The translations under genes were made by a program, and so were the position numbers. From assembly GCA_938024995.1 (NCBI GenBank), contig CALJDU010000003.1, positions 62,001-126,000 on the forward strand: a DNA stretch of 64,000 nt. The letters run 5' to 3'. The DNA comes from an uncultured bacterium (lineage in GTDB: Bacteria > Myxococcota_A > Polyangia > Polyangiales > Houyiibacteriaceae). Shown piece after piece: positions 50,184-59,934 of this stretch. The notes under the pieces are model-generated. The model had not been told where the DNA came from. It was given only the letters and a program-made list of their open reading frames with translations, and searched no databases. Each line of letters begins with the position of its first letter. The first letter of the stretch is position 1.

Positions 50184-52430
50184 ATGATCGCGGGGATGAC
50201 CCGGACGGCGACCCACACCACGTTCTGCCGCATCTGCGAGTCGCTCTGCGGACTGACGGTTGAGACCCAGGGAGATCGCATCGTTCAGATTCGGCCTGAC
50301 AAGAACCACGTCGCCACGGGCGGCTTCTCTTGCGTGAAGGGGCTCAAGCAGCACCGGATGTATGACTCACCCGATCGCTTGCTCTACCCGCTCAAGCGGG
50401 TCGGTCGCGGAGACGACGCGACGCACGTGCGGGTCTCCTGGGAGCAAGCGCTCCGTGAGATCGGCGAGAAGGTCAAAGCGCACCGCGCGATCGATCCCGA
50501 TCGGGTCGCCATGTACGTCGGAACCGCGGCGGGCTTCGGCGTCTTGCACCCGATCTTCGCGCAGGGGTTCATGACCGGCGTCGGCAGCAAGAGCATGTAC
50601 TCGTCCGCCACTCAAGATTGCGCCAACAAGTTCGCGGTCGCGCAGCACGTCTACGGGTTCCCCTTCACGCAGCCTTTCCCCGATGTCGACAACACCGAGT
50701 GTCTGATCGTGGTCGGCGCGAACCCGGTTATCTCAAAGTGGAGCTTCCTCCAGGTAAACAACCCGATCGAGCGGCTCCGTGCGCTCGAGAAGCGTGGCGG
50801 CAAGCTCTACGTGGTCGATCCGCGGCGGACCGAGACCGCGAAGATCGCCGGTGAGCACGTCTTCATTCGCCCTGACACGGACGTCTTCTTCTATCTCGCG
50901 TTTCTGCATGAGGTCATCGCGCAGGACGGCGTAGACCACGCGGTCGTCGATGCGCACACCACCGGCTTCGAGGCGCTCGCTGCGCTGGCCAGACCGTGGA
51001 CCGCGGAACGGCAGAGCGAGGTGACCGGGATCGCGCCGGACACGCTCAAGGAAATGGTCCGCGCGTACCTCGCGGCGAACGGCGCGGCGCTCTACTGCAG
51101 CACCGGCGTCAACATGGGACGGAACGGGTCGCTCGCGTTCTACCTTCAGGAAGCGATCAGCTGCGTGACCGGCAACCTCGACCGGGTCGGCGGGACCTTG
51201 GTCGGCCAAGGCGTGATCGACTTCGCGAAGTTCGGAGAGAAGTACGGGGTCCTGCTCCGGAAGGACCGCTCGCGCGTCGGCGACTTCGCGTCGGTCAACG
51301 ACACCTTCCCGGGCGGGGTCTTGGCAGATGAGATCCTCACGCCCGGAGACAAGCAGGTCCGCGCGCTCTTCGTCACCGGCGGCAACCCGCTGCTCACGAT
51401 GGCCAACTCGGCGAAGATGAAGCGCGCGTTCGAGCAGCTCGATCTCTTGGTCTGCTTGGACATCTTCCCCAGCGAGACGGCTCAGGTCGCGGACTACATC
51501 TTGCCGTGCACCTCTCCGATGCAGCGCCCCGACCTGCCGTTCGTCTTTCCGTTGATGCTTGGCATGCAGTCGCGCCCGTACCTGCAGGCAACCGAGCGCG
51601 TGATCCCGGCGCGCGGCGAACAGCGCGATGAGGCGACGATCTACCTGGACCTCTGTCGTGCCAGCGGGGTCGGGCTCTTTGGTTCGAAGGTCGCGCAGCG
51701 CGGGCTCGAGCTCTCCAAGCGAGTTCACACGCGCACACGTCGGGACGCTGACCCCGACGCGCAGCCGTCGTTGCCCCAGGAGTCGCTGCTCTCGCTCTTG
51801 CTGCGTCTGTGCGGTCAGGGCAGCTTCAAGCGATTGGCCGACGAGCCGCACGGGCGCGCGGGGGATCCGCAACGCGCGGGCACGTTCCTCGGCAAGCGCG
51901 TCGTGACCGACGACGGGAAGGTGCACCTCGCGCCCGAGATCTTGATCCGGCAGGCCGAGAAGCTGGAGGCGGACTTCCAAGCAGAGCGTGAGCGTCCGGC
52001 GCGGTTCAAGCTGATCACCAAGCGCGCGGTGACCACGCACAACTCATGGACGCACAACCTTGAAGATTTCGTTCGAGAGCAGACCAACCATCTCTACGTT
52101 CATCCTGATGACGCGGCGGACCTGAAGGTCTCGGCGGGTGATCTCGTGGACGTCACCAGCGCGACCGCGACGGTGCGCGTTCCGGTCAGGCTCCTCTCCG
52201 AGCTCATGCCGGGCGTCGTCGCGCTGCCGCACGGCTGGGGTCATCAGGAAGCGAAGGGGCTCTCCGTCGCGAGCAAGACGCGAGGGGTGAACGTAAACCT
52301 CCTCGCGGCCGACGGACCGGGAGAGATCGAGGCGGTCTCCGGCATGGCTCACCTTACCGGGATCCCCGTCGAGATCCGGAAGTCACGCGGACCCCAGGCG
52401 CACAGCTGGTCGGGCGTGCCGACTCCGTAA
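50184..52430 (+). CDS. Molybdopterin-dependent oxidoreductase, catalytic subunit
   Basis: 748 residues of the DMSO-reductase superfamily. The N-terminus binds a 4Fe-4S cluster (Cys15, Cys18, Cys22, Cys50; CX2CX3CX27C) without a Tat signal, so the enzyme is cytoplasmic. Then FdhF/BisC-type domains: YSSATQDCANKFA, LIVVGANPVISKW, YVVDPRRTETA (molybdopterin binding), CSTGVNMGRNGS, ALFVTGGNPLLTMA, and a C-terminal molydopterin dinucleotide-binding domain (YVHPDDAADLKVSAGDLVDV, PHGWGHQEAKGLSVA). No electron-transfer partner subunit or maturation gene is adjacent. Substrate not predictable. ATG 50184 preferred over 50196. Confidence 0.88.
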   Translation: MIAGMTRTATHTTFCRICESLCGLTVETQGDRIVQIRPDKNHVATGGFSCVKGLKQHRMYDSPDRLLYPLKRVGRGDDATHVRVSWEQALREIGEKVKAHRAIDPDRVAMYVGTAAGFGVLHPIFAQGFMTGVGSKSMYSSATQDCANKFAVAQHVYGFPFTQPFPDVDNTECLIVVGANPVISKWSFLQVNNPIERLRALEKRGGKLYVVDPRRTETAKIAGEHVFIRPDTDVFFYLAFLHEVIAQDGVDHAVVDAHTTGFEALAALARPWTAERQSEVTGIAPDTLKEMVRAYLAANGAALYCSTGVNMGRNGSLAFYLQEAISCVTGNLDRVGGTLVGQGVIDFAKFGEKYGVLLRKDRSRVGDFASVNDTFPGGVLADEILTPGDKQVRALFVTGGNPLLTMANSAKMKRAFEQLDLLVCLDIFPSETAQVADYILPCTSPMQRPDLPFVFPLMLGMQSRPYLQATERVIPARGEQRDEATIYLDLCRASGVGLFGSKVAQRGLELSKRVHTRTRRDADPDAQPSLPQESLLSLLLRLCGQGSFKRLADEPHGRAGDPQRAGTFLGKRVVTDDGKVHLAPEILIRQAEKLEADFQAERERPARFKLITKRAVTTHNSWTHNLEDFVREQTNHLYVHPDDAADLKVSAGDLVDVTSATATVRVPVRLLSELMPGVVALPHGWGHQEAKGLSVASKTRGVNVNLLAADGPGEIEAVSGMAHLTGIPVEIRKSRGPQAHSWSGVPTP

Positions 52431-52483
52431 GGTCTTGCGCGAGGGCGTTTACAGCTACGCCGAGCAGCGTCTAAAACGTCCTC

Positions 52484-53104
52484 ATGACCAAGCCTAAGCT
52501 CACGTACTTCGACATCCACGCCGGCCGCGGCGAACCCGTTCGCTTGATGTTCTCGATCGGCGGGATCGAGTTCGAAGACCATCGCATCTCCTTCGACGAG
52601 TTTCGCCAGATGAAGCAGGAGTACCCCTTCACGGCCGTCCCCGTGCTTGAGTACGCGGGCAAGAAGATGACGCAGTCCAACGCGATGCTCCGGCACTTCG
52701 GTCCGCGTTGTGGGCTCTGGCCCAGCGATCCGATCCACGCCTTTCGAAGCGACGAGGTGATGGGCGCGCTCGAAGACGTCGGGCACAAGTTCGGCCAGAC
52801 GATGGGCTTGTCAGGAGACGCGCTGAAGGAGGCTCGTGAAGGTCTCGTCGCGAACACGTTCCGGCCGTATCTCCGGACGTTCAACACGATCCTCGAAGAG
52901 GTCGACGGTCCGTTTCTCTGCGGTGACGAGCTGACCGTCGCGGACCTCAAGCTCTTCGTGTTCGCGCGCCGTTTCCCCGCGGGCATCATGGATCACGTCC
53001 CGACGGACCTCGTCGCGACGGAAGCGCCCCGGCTCGCGGCGCATTGCGATGCGGTCGCGAACCACGAAGGCGTGAAGGCGTACTACGCGCGCGTGAAAGG
53101 CTGA
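52484..53104 (+). CDS. Glutathione S-transferase, sigma-like (copy 1)
   Basis: 206 residues with the GST layout: thioredoxin-like N-terminal domain (MTKPKLTYFDIHAGRGEPVR, with Tyr8 in the place of the catalytic Tyr of sigma/alpha classes; cis-Pro in TAVPVLE; GSH-binding QSNAMLRHFG) and a helical C-terminal domain (VADLKLFVF N-capping motif). It conjugates or reduces substrates with glutathione. A close paralogue lies at 58223; both begin MTKPKLTYFD. A strong terminator follows. Confidence 0.9.
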   Translation: MTKPKLTYFDIHAGRGEPVRLMFSIGGIEFEDHRISFDEFRQMKQEYPFTAVPVLEYAGKKMTQSNAMLRHFGPRCGLWPSDPIHAFRSDEVMGALEDVGHKFGQTMGLSGDALKEAREGLVANTFRPYLRTFNTILEEVDGPFLCGDELTVADLKLFVFARRFPAGIMDHVPTDLVATEAPRLAAHCDAVANHEGVKAYYARVKG

Positions 53105-53129
53105 TCGTCGGCGCGCCTTCGGTGGAATG

Positions 53130-53159
53130 AAAAAGGAGGCCCGAGCGGCCTCCTTTTTT
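53130..53159. terminator. Strong bidirectional intrinsic terminator
   Basis: AAAAAGGAGGCC (53130-53141), loop CGAGC, GGCCTCCTTTTTT (53147-53159 region): a 7-bp G+C-rich core extended by A-T pairs, with T-runs on both strands. It lies 26 bp after the GST stop and 23 bp before the stop of the minus-strand giant gene, so it can end transcription from both. Confidence 0.9.
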
Positions 53160-53181
53160 GTTTGTGGTTTGTGCTCGCGCG

Positions 53182-56100
53182 TCAGCGTCGTCGGCGACGG
53201 ATGAGCCACATCGCGGGGACCGCGAAGAGCAACCAGCCGGTGCCGGTCGAGGCAGGGGTCGCGGAGCAGAGCGCGCCGCCGGAGAGCCCGCCGTCGCCCA
53301 TCGGCTCGACGACGTCCTCGTCGGGGTCGAGGTAGTCCGGTGTTCCGTCACCGTCGCCGTCGCTCGCGTCTGAGGGATCACCGTCGCCGTTGGGATCCGC
53401 CATTTCGTCGCTCGTCGGCGTTCCGTCGCCATCGTCATCGGGGTCCAAGTAGTTCGGGGTCGTGTCCCCGTCGCTGTCGTCGTCGCCGAGGTCGCCGTTC
53501 CCGTTCACGTCTTCAAAGATCGTGAGCAGGCCGTCACCGTCGTCGTCGTTGTCCAAGTAGTTCGGCGTTCCGTCGCCGTCCGTGTCGTCGTTCTCTACGT
53601 CGCCATCGCCGTCCACGTCCTCGTCGATGGTCGGGATCGAATCGCCGTCGTCGTCGGTGTCCACGTAGTCGGGCGCGCCGTCGCCGTCCGTGTCCGTTCG
53701 AGGCGGCGCGATCCCGCCGCTGTCCGGATCGGCCGCGTCGCGCAAGCCGTCTCCATCGGCGTCCTCGTCACCGTCGACCTTGCCGTCGCGATCCGCGTCC
53801 GCGCCTCCCGCCTCGCGCACATCCGAAAGTCCGTCGCCATCACTGTCGTCGTCGAGGTAGCTCGGGACACCGTCGCCGTCGAGATCGTCACCGGCGCTCG
53901 GATCGTCGGCGTTCTCGTCCGCGGTCAGGATGCCATCATCATCATCGTCGACGTCGTTAAGGTCCGGGTTTCCGTCGCCGTCGCTGTCGCGGCAGGTCGC
54001 GGGCATCGACGGGTCACCGTCTGGGCACTCGACGAGGTCGGGGACGCCGTCTCCATCGGTGTCCGCGGGGGAAGAGTCGGGATCCAAGTAGTCCGGAACG
54101 TCGTCCTCGTCACCATCGATGTTCTCGGGCACACCGTCACCGTCCGCGTCCGGGAGCACCTCGCTCTGATCCGGCGCGCCGTCGCCATCGCTGTCGGTGT
54201 CGTAGGCGTTCGGGAGGCCGTCGCCGTCCACGTCGTTCCCGAAGGTCTCGCCGTCGGTGACCTCCGTCGCGGTCGGGATGCTGTCGCCGTCGTCGTCGGC
54301 GTCCAGCACATCCGGGACGTCGTCCATGTCGAGATCGGGCAGAGGCGCGGGAACGCCTTCGGCGTCCGGATCGTAAGCGTCGTCGAGGCCGTCGCCGTCC
54401 GCGTCCGTTCCGAGCGGCGCGACGTCGGGTTCGCCGTCGTGGTCGACGTCGTGACCCTCATCGGCGTCGGGAAGAGAGTCCCCATCGCTGTCGAGGTCCA
54501 AGAAGTCCGGCGCGGCGTCGTCGTCGGTATCGGGGAGCGGGAGCGGGCTCGCGGCCACGCCGTCGTCGAGGCCGTCACCGTTCGCGTCGTCGAAGTCGTC
54601 GACCCGGCCGTCGCCCTCCGCGTCGTCGCCACCGCCTTCGGTCAGATCCGTGATGCCGTCACCGTCCGCGTCGAGGTCGAGGTGGTTCGGGACCCCGTCG
54701 CCGTCGAGGTCGACCGCGTCCGGCGCCGCGTCGCAGATCCCGTCCGCATCGTCATCCGCGCAGACGCTCGCGTCCGGGTCGAGGTAGTCGGGGACTCCGT
54801 CCATGTCGCGGTCCAACGACAGGTCGGTGCCGCCGAGCTCGTCGGTGTCGAGAATACCGTCGTTGTCGTCGTCGAGATCAACGTCGTCCGGCGTTCCGTC
54901 GCCGTCCGTGTCGGGGAAGGTGCACTCGCTCGCGTCGGGATCACAGGTCGTGATGCCCGTACAGTCATCGTCGGTGTCGCAGCCGACGCACACGCGCGCG
55001 TCGACGTCGCAGACCGGGGTGTCCGGAGCCGCGGCGCAATCGCTGTCGTCTGCGCAGCCTGGAACACAGGTGCTCGCGGGCCCGCAGACGGTCCCGACGT
55101 CACAGTGGTCGTCCACCGTGCACTCGACACAAAGGGGAGGGCCGCTGTCGTCGCAGACCGGGATCGCGGCGTCGCAGCCGAGGTCGGTCATGTCGCCGCC
55201 GGCGGTGTCTTCGCACGCCAGGCAGACGTGGGCGGCGCCCGTGTCATCACAGACCGGAGCGTCGGCGTCGCAGCCCACGTCCAGCGCACCGGCCGCGTCG
55301 TCGAGGCAGCGCACACACTCGGGCGCCCCCGCGGAGAGGTCACAAATCGGCGCGCCCATCGCGCACCCACTGTCGAGGCCGGCGCCGGTGTTGTCGTCTC
55401 GGCAGGCGACGCAGGTGTTGGTCCCGAGGTCGCACACGCCCGTGCCGCAGTCCGCGTCGTCCGCGCACTCTACGCACTCCGCGACCGCCCCGCTCACGAC
55501 ACACGCCGGGGTCATCCCTGAGCACCCCGCGTCGGTCATCCCAGGCGCTGCAGTGTCGGCGCAGGTCTCGCATGCGCCCATTCCGTCGCAGACGCCGCCC
55601 ATGCACATCGTCCCGGCCGCGACCGAAGCGCTCCCGCAGCTCATCGCGGTGCAGCTCTCGGTGGTGCAGTCGTTCCCATCGTCGCAGTCCGCCGCCGCGG
55701 TGCACTCCACGCACATCGCCGCAGCGCCAGAGCCGACGCAGATCGGCGTCGCGGCGTCACAACCGAGCGCGGTTCCCGCTGACGGGAGGCAGGTCGCGCA
55801 GACGTTCGGGGATGGCGCGCTGTCGCAGAGCGGCGCCGCGGCGCTACAGCCGAGATCGACCGCCGCGCCGGACACGCTGTCGACGCACGGTTCGCAGGTG
55901 GCGGTCGCCGGATCACAGACGAGCGGCGCGACACAGTCGGCGCTCGTTCCGCACATCTCGGAAACGCTGCAACCCGGACAAGACCCGCCGCAGTCGATGT
56001 CGGTTTCGTCTCCGTTTTGGACTCCGTCGGTGCAGGAGGCCGCCTGGCAGATCCCCGCGTCGCAGACCATCGAGACGCAATCGCTCGCCATGGTGCACAT

Positions 56101-58104
56101 CTCTCCGGGGACGCACGCGGGACACGAGCCGCCGCAGTCGACGTCGGTTTCGTCTCCGTTGAGGACCATGTCGGTGCAGCTCGGGGCGGCGCAGACGCCC
56201 GCGGTGCACACGCCCGACAAGCAGTCTCCCGCGATGCCGCACATCTCACCCGTTTCGCATCCTGGGCACGAGCCGCCGCAGTCGACGTCCGTCTCGTCGC
56301 CGTTGCGAACGTCGTCCATACAGCCGGCCGCGCTGCACACGTTGAGCGCGAGGTCGCAGACCAGACTGGGGCAGTCGGTGTTCGTGACGCACTCGACGCA
56401 GTCACCATCGCCGTCGCAGACGCCTCCGCTGCACATGTCACCGCTCGGGACGTCGGTGAAAGAGCACATCGCTCCGGCGGTGCCGGCTCCCGCACAGACG
56501 TCGACCGTGCAGTCGTTTCCGTCGTTGCAGTCGAGCGCGGAGAAGCACCGCAGAACACAGATGTCGCCCACGCAGATCGCGGCGCTCGCGCAGTCCGAGT
56601 CGTCGGTGCAGACGCCGAAGTTCGGCTCGATCAAACAGGTCGGGGTGCAGCCGTCGTACTGGACGATATTCCCGTCGTCGCAGGCCTCGCCCGGATCGAG
56701 CCTGCCGTTGCCACAGAGCGGAATGCGGTAAGGCGCGTAGTACGCGTAGAGGCCCGTTCCGCTCGTCGCGGTGAGCAATCCGAACTGGTAATCGCTGCTG
56801 GCCACGACGCGATGGTTTCCGCCGGAGAGCGGAAAGCTGATGTAGCGAAGGTCGGCGCGTCCCGGGACCGCTTGAACCACGGCGCTCGCGGGGAGCGGGA
56901 GGTCATCCACGCGGATCGTGGGAATCGCGGTCGCGGTCACGAGCATCGTGGCGGTTCCTCCTCCGCTCACGTTGACGCTGACGCCGAACAGACCAGCGGG
57001 GCGAAGGTCGGCGGGCGGGACAAAGGAGTGGCCGAGCTCGCACGCGGACTGCGCGGCGTTGTGCCAGACACCCACTGGATGGTTCGTCACGATACGCTGG
57101 ATCCCGCTCGGCTCGAACGTGTGCGTTTCGCCCGCGCCGAGCGTCGCGACGAGGACGCCGTTGATCGTGACCGTGGTCCCCGCGGTGTCCGCGACCACGC
57201 GGACATCTTCGCCTTGGCTGTTCGCGGCGGCCGCGTCGCGAATCACGAACTCGGTCCCCCAACCACGCGTCGGCGTGATCGTGTCGAGACCTTCGTCGCC
57301 GCATCCGCTCGCGACCCCGCAGAAGCCGCGACCCCAGCCGCGTCCTCCGGTCATGACCATGATGGGCGCGGTCGACGTGACGAGCGCGCCGTCGATCTCG
57401 TTTCCGCAGACGTTGCCGAGGCTGCGGATGATGTAGGTCTGGCCCGGCGAGAGCGCGACCGAGTGCGTTAGGCCTGCGATGCTGTCCTGCCAAAACGGGG
57501 CGGCGCGACCAGGAGGCGCGGTGAACGTGACGGTCGCGCCGGTTGGGGAGTAGACCGAGACGCTGTCGTAGCCGTTGTCTCCGGTGGAGCCGACGTTGTC
57601 GCCAGCGCGTTGATTGAGCGCGTAGCCCGCGACCCGGAAGCGAGTCCCGAGCCCTTGCGCGGACTCCTTGATGCTCGCCGACGACTGCCACGGTCCGCGG
57701 ATGAGCCGAGAGGCGACCGTCAGCTCATCGGTCGAAGCCTCAATGAAGATGCCGCGCGACTCGGCGACGAGGTAGTCGGACGCCACCCCTTCGCCGACCC
57801 CGGTCGGGAAGTCGGAGTCCAGGTCGATGATGAACGGCGAAGACGTGTCCGCCAAAAAGGGGACGGCGGCGCCGCCATTGATTCGATAGGTGCCCGTGAC
57901 CGGACCCGCCGCCGCGCTGAGCACAAAGTCGTGCAAGGTCGCGCCTGCTGTGAAGTTGCCAGCGTTGCGGTTCGGTCGCGGAAGGTGCGCCGGGACGTAG
58001 TAACACTGACGCCCCGCGGGGCACGTCTGCGCTGCGGCAGATACGGTCGTGAGGAGCGAGGTCGCGATCAAACACGCGGCAAGAAAAAGTGAGCGCATCA
58101 TCAT
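53182..58104 (-). CDS. Giant surface protein: IgGFc-binding-like head, Cys-rich modules, TSP3-like repeats, MYXO-CTERM
   Basis: 1640 residues. The signal peptide ends near SAAAQ. Residues 60-450 resemble the IgGFc-binding N-terminal domain family (SNDYLVAES-like strands, [35 protein letters not shown]). At about 462 is [16 protein letters not shown] (DUF4215). Residues 500-1055 are Cys-rich EGF-like modules including three [16 protein letters not shown] units. Residues ~1060-1605 are a long run of DxDGDGxPDxxD thrombospondin type 3-like calcium-binding repeats. The end (GGALCSATP, helix, RRRRR) is a MYXO-CTERM tail. I infer a calcium-stiffened surface stalk carrying a binding head. It lies between two GST paralogues. 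Confidence 0.85.
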   Translation of the reverse strand: MMMRSLFLAACLIATSLLTTVSAAAQTCPAGRQCYYVPAHLPRPNRNAGNFTAGATLHDFVLSAAAGPVTGTYRINGGAAVPFLADTSSPFIIDLDSDFPTGVGEGVASDYLVAESRGIFIEASTDELTVASRLIRGPWQSSASIKESAQGLGTRFRVAGYALNQRAGDNVGSTGDNGYDSVSVYSPTGATVTFTAPPGRAAPFWQDSIAGLTHSVALSPGQTYIIRSLGNVCGNEIDGALVTSTAPIMVMTGGRGWGRGFCGVASGCGDEGLDTITPTRGWGTEFVIRDAAAANSQGEDVRVVADTAGTTVTINGVLVATLGAGETHTFEPSGIQRIVTNHPVGVWHNAAQSACELGHSFVPPADLRPAGLFGVSVNVSGGGTATMLVTATAIPTIRVDDLPLPASAVVQAVPGRADLRYISFPLSGGNHRVVASSDYQFGLLTATSGTGLYAYYAPYRIPLCGNGRLDPGEACDDGNIVQYDGCTPTCLIEPNFGVCTDDSDCASAAICVGDICVLRCFSALDCNDGNDCTVDVCAGAGTAGAMCSFTDVPSGDMCSGGVCDGDGDCVECVTNTDCPSLVCDLALNVCSAAGCMDDVRNGDETDVDCGGSCPGCETGEMCGIAGDCLSGVCTAGVCAAPSCTDMVLNGDETDVDCGGSCPACVPGEMCTMASDCVSMVCDAGICQAASCTDGVQNGDETDIDCGGSCPGCSVSEMCGTSADCVAPLVCDPATATCEPCVDSVSGAAVDLGCSAAAPLCDSAPSPNVCATCLPSAGTALGCDAATPICVGSGAAAMCVECTAAADCDDGNDCTTESCTAMSCGSASVAAGTMCMGGVCDGMGACETCADTAAPGMTDAGCSGMTPACVVSGAVAECVECADDADCGTGVCDLGTNTCVACRDDNTGAGLDSGCAMGAPICDLSAGAPECVRCLDDAAGALDVGCDADAPVCDDTGAAHVCLACEDTAGGDMTDLGCDAAIPVCDDSGPPLCVECTVDDHCDVGTVCGPASTCVPGCADDSDCAAAPDTPVCDVDARVCVGCDTDDDCTGITTCDPDASECTFPDTDGDGTPDDVDLDDDNDGILDTDELGGTDLSLDRDMDGVPDYLDPDASVCADDDADGICDAAPDAVDLDGDGVPNHLDLDADGDGITDLTEGGGDDAEGDGRVDDFDDANGDGLDDGVAASPLPLPDTDDDAAPDFLDLDSDGDSLPDADEGHDVDHDGEPDVAPLGTDADGDGLDDAYDPDAEGVPAPLPDLDMDDVPDVLDADDDGDSIPTATEVTDGETFGNDVDGDGLPNAYDTDSDGDGAPDQSEVLPDADGDGVPENIDGDEDDVPDYLDPDSSPADTDGDGVPDLVECPDGDPSMPATCRDSDGDGNPDLNDVDDDDDGILTADENADDPSAGDDLDGDGVPSYLDDDSDGDGLSDVREAGGADADRDGKVDGDEDADGDGLRDAADPDSGGIAPPRTDTDGDGAPDYVDTDDDGDSIPTIDEDVDGDGDVENDDTDGDGTPNYLDNDDDGDGLLTIFEDVNGNGDLGDDDSDGDTTPNYLDPDDDGDGTPTSDEMADPNGDGDPSDASDGDGDGTPDYLDPDEDVVEPMGDGGLSGGALCSATPASTGTGWLLFAVPAMWLIRRRRR
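53290..54920 (-). repeat. Coding array of TSP3-like DGDG repeats
   Basis: About 1.6 kb of strongly periodic GTC/GAC-rich sequence encodes dozens of Asp-rich units such as [12 protein letters not shown] and DDDGDSIPT. Repeats are 36-60 bp and imperfect, with recurring GTCGCCGTCG blocks on the plus strand. The array is a likely site for recombination and length variation. Confidence 0.85.
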
Positions 58105-58222
58105 GTGGCGATCCTATCGCGACCCGGTACGTAGACCCGGTTTGTCGCGATCATCTCACCCGGACGGCGCAGCGCTTGTCGCATCTTGACCGCAGACCAC
58201 CCAGTCGTGGGATAACGCCGAA

Positions 58223-58843
58223 ATGACAAAGCCCAAACTCACGTACTTCGATTTCCACGGCGGTCGCGGTGAGCCCGTTCGCCTCGCGCTTTCGATCGGC
58301 GGGATCGAGTTCGAAGACCACCGCATCTCGTTTCAAGAGTTCGGACAGCTTCGCGCTGAGTTCCCGTTCCTCGCGGCGCCGGTTCTTGAGATCGACGGCA
58401 AGCGCTTGACGCAGTCGAACGCGATGCTGCGCTACTTCGCGCCGCAAGCGGGCTTGTGGCCGAGCGATCCGATGCTCGCGTATCGTTGTGACGAAGTGCT
58501 CGGCGCGGTCGAGGACGCGACGCACAAGTACACGCAGACGTTCGGTCTTGAAGGCGACGCGTTGAAGGCAGCGCGGGAGGCGCTCGTCGAGGGGACGGTC
58601 CGGCCATACCTTCGCTCCTTCGATCGCGTGGTCGCCGAGACGGACGGCCCCTACGTGTGCGGAGCACAGCTCAGCGTCGCGGATCTAAAGCTCTTCGCGT
58701 GGCTGCGCGGGATGCAGAGCGGCAACCAGGATCATGTCCCGACGGACATCGTGGAGCAGGAGTCGGCTCCCTTGGCCGCGCTGCGTGACGCGGTCGCGGA
58801 ACACGACGGCGTGAAGGCGTACTACGAGCGCGTCATGAAGTAG
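58223..58843 (+). CDS. Glutathione S-transferase, sigma-like (copy 2)
   Basis: 206 residues, same length as the paralogue at 52484 and colinear with it throughout (MTKPKLTYFDFHGGRGEPVR, FEDHRISF, QSNAMLRYFAP, GLWPSDPM, VADLKLFAW, VKAYYERVMK). Identity by eye is clearly above half. The pair probably arose by duplication, with the giant gene now between. The stop lies 4 bp from that of the convergent cytochrome gene. Confidence 0.9.
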   Translation: MTKPKLTYFDFHGGRGEPVRLALSIGGIEFEDHRISFQEFGQLRAEFPFLAAPVLEIDGKRLTQSNAMLRYFAPQAGLWPSDPMLAYRCDEVLGAVEDATHKYTQTFGLEGDALKAAREALVEGTVRPYLRSFDRVVAETDGPYVCGAQLSVADLKLFAWLRGMQSGNQDHVPTDIVEQESAPLAALRDAVAEHDGVKAYYERVMK

Positions 58844-58847
58844 CGCT

Positions 58848-59888
58848 TCATTCGCACGCCTCGAGGCTCTCGATATAGCTCCGCACAACGGCGATCCCTT
58901 CACGGTCGGCGATCGAGAGCCCGATGGGGGGCATCCGCGCGAACCCTTCATCTTCCACGCGCAGGATGATCCCGGAGTCCGACGGGAAGCCGGGGTCGAT
59001 CCGCAGTGTCCCGGCGTAGCGCCCGAAGACGAGTGGCTCGCACAGTCCCGTTTCGGCGAGCGGAACATCGAAGCGCAGGTCCATCGCCCCGACGCTGCCC
59101 GCGAAGCCGCCCGGCTGGTGACAGTGCCCGCAGTTGGCGTGGAGCCAGGCGCGCGCGCGCTGGGGAAGCGGGCCGTCCGCGAGCGGGTCACGCAGCGGTA
59201 CCCCGTCGTACTCCCCGGTCAACAAGCCCACGTCACGCATCGCGTCGAGCTGGTGCGCAGAGCGTCGCGCGGGACCGTAGTCGTTGACGCGCGCGATCTG
59301 GGGGAGCGTGAATCCTAAGATCGGTTGCGCGCGGCTGTGGCACGAGGTGCAGCTGACCTCGCTCGGGACCAGGTAGTCGAACGCTCCGCCATCGACCGAT
59401 ACGAGCGGGATCTCGACGGCGCCTTCGTCCCGGCGCGCTTCTGCGCCGTCGTTGTCGAAGGTGTAGCTGAAGAAGCGCAGTCCGCCGTCGGCGCGTTGCT
59501 CGGAGAACCGAACCTCGAGCGCGCGTTCGCCCCGCGTGGTCTGCATCGCGAAGACCTTGATGAGCAGCGTGCCGGTCGGCAGCGCGACGCGTCCGTCCGT
59601 GATCTCGATCTGCTCATCCGGCGGGACGACCACATAGCGCGTCTTGTCCGCGCCGTCCGTCCAGAGCGGGGAGAGGACGTCGTAGGGAACGAGGTCGGGC
59701 GCTGGGAGCAGCGCGGCGACGTCGGGGAAACAGCCCGTTTCGGAGAGCAGCGGGAGCGGTTCGCCGGAGGCGTCGAAGGGATCGCAAAAGACCGACGCGA
59801 GGCGCGGAGGGAGCGGCGCGTAGTCACAGCTCGCGAGGAACGCGACGAGCGCGAACGTCGACCAGAGCTGCGCCGCGCGCGGGATCAC
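58848..59888 (-). CDS. Diheme c-type cytochrome lipoprotein (SO2930-like)
   Basis: 346 residues. The signal peptide ends in lipobox FLASC (Cys21). Two heme c motifs CxxCH: CTSCH (near 181-185) and CGHCH (near 255-259), the second followed by QPGGFAG. The N-terminal region is beta-rich (LSPLWTDGADKTRYVVVP, GTLLIKVFAMQ). This layout resembles the SO2930 family of diheme cytochromes, of unknown electron partner. It lies 46 bp downstream of cysS on the same strand; cotranscription is possible. Confidence 0.82.
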   Translation of the reverse strand: MIPRAAQLWSTFALVAFLASCDYAPLPPRLASVFCDPFDASGEPLPLLSETGCFPDVAALLPAPDLVPYDVLSPLWTDGADKTRYVVVPPDEQIEITDGRVALPTGTLLIKVFAMQTTRGERALEVRFSEQRADGGLRFFSYTFDNDGAEARRDEGAVEIPLVSVDGGAFDYLVPSEVSCTSCHSRAQPILGFTLPQIARVNDYGPARRSAHQLDAMRDVGLLTGEYDGVPLRDPLADGPLPQRARAWLHANCGHCHQPGGFAGSVGAMDLRFDVPLAETGLCEPLVFGRYAGTLRIDPGFPSDSGIILRVEDEGFARMPPIGLSIADREGIAVVRSYIESLEACE

Positions 59889-59934
59889 TTCGCCTCGTCA
59901 CGATCGCGACGCGCGAGCCTGAGCATGAAAAGCG

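Noticed and set aside
53290..54920. CRISPR-like array
   Set aside because: The periodic units are imperfect, in frame and encode Asp-rich calcium-type repeats; there are no unique spacers or cas genes.
54803..56731. A 642-codon plus-strand frame (Ser/Gln/Thr/Pro-rich)
   Set aside because: It is the complement of the Cys-rich and TSP3-like coding region; the minus-strand protein has signal peptide, modules and sorting tail.
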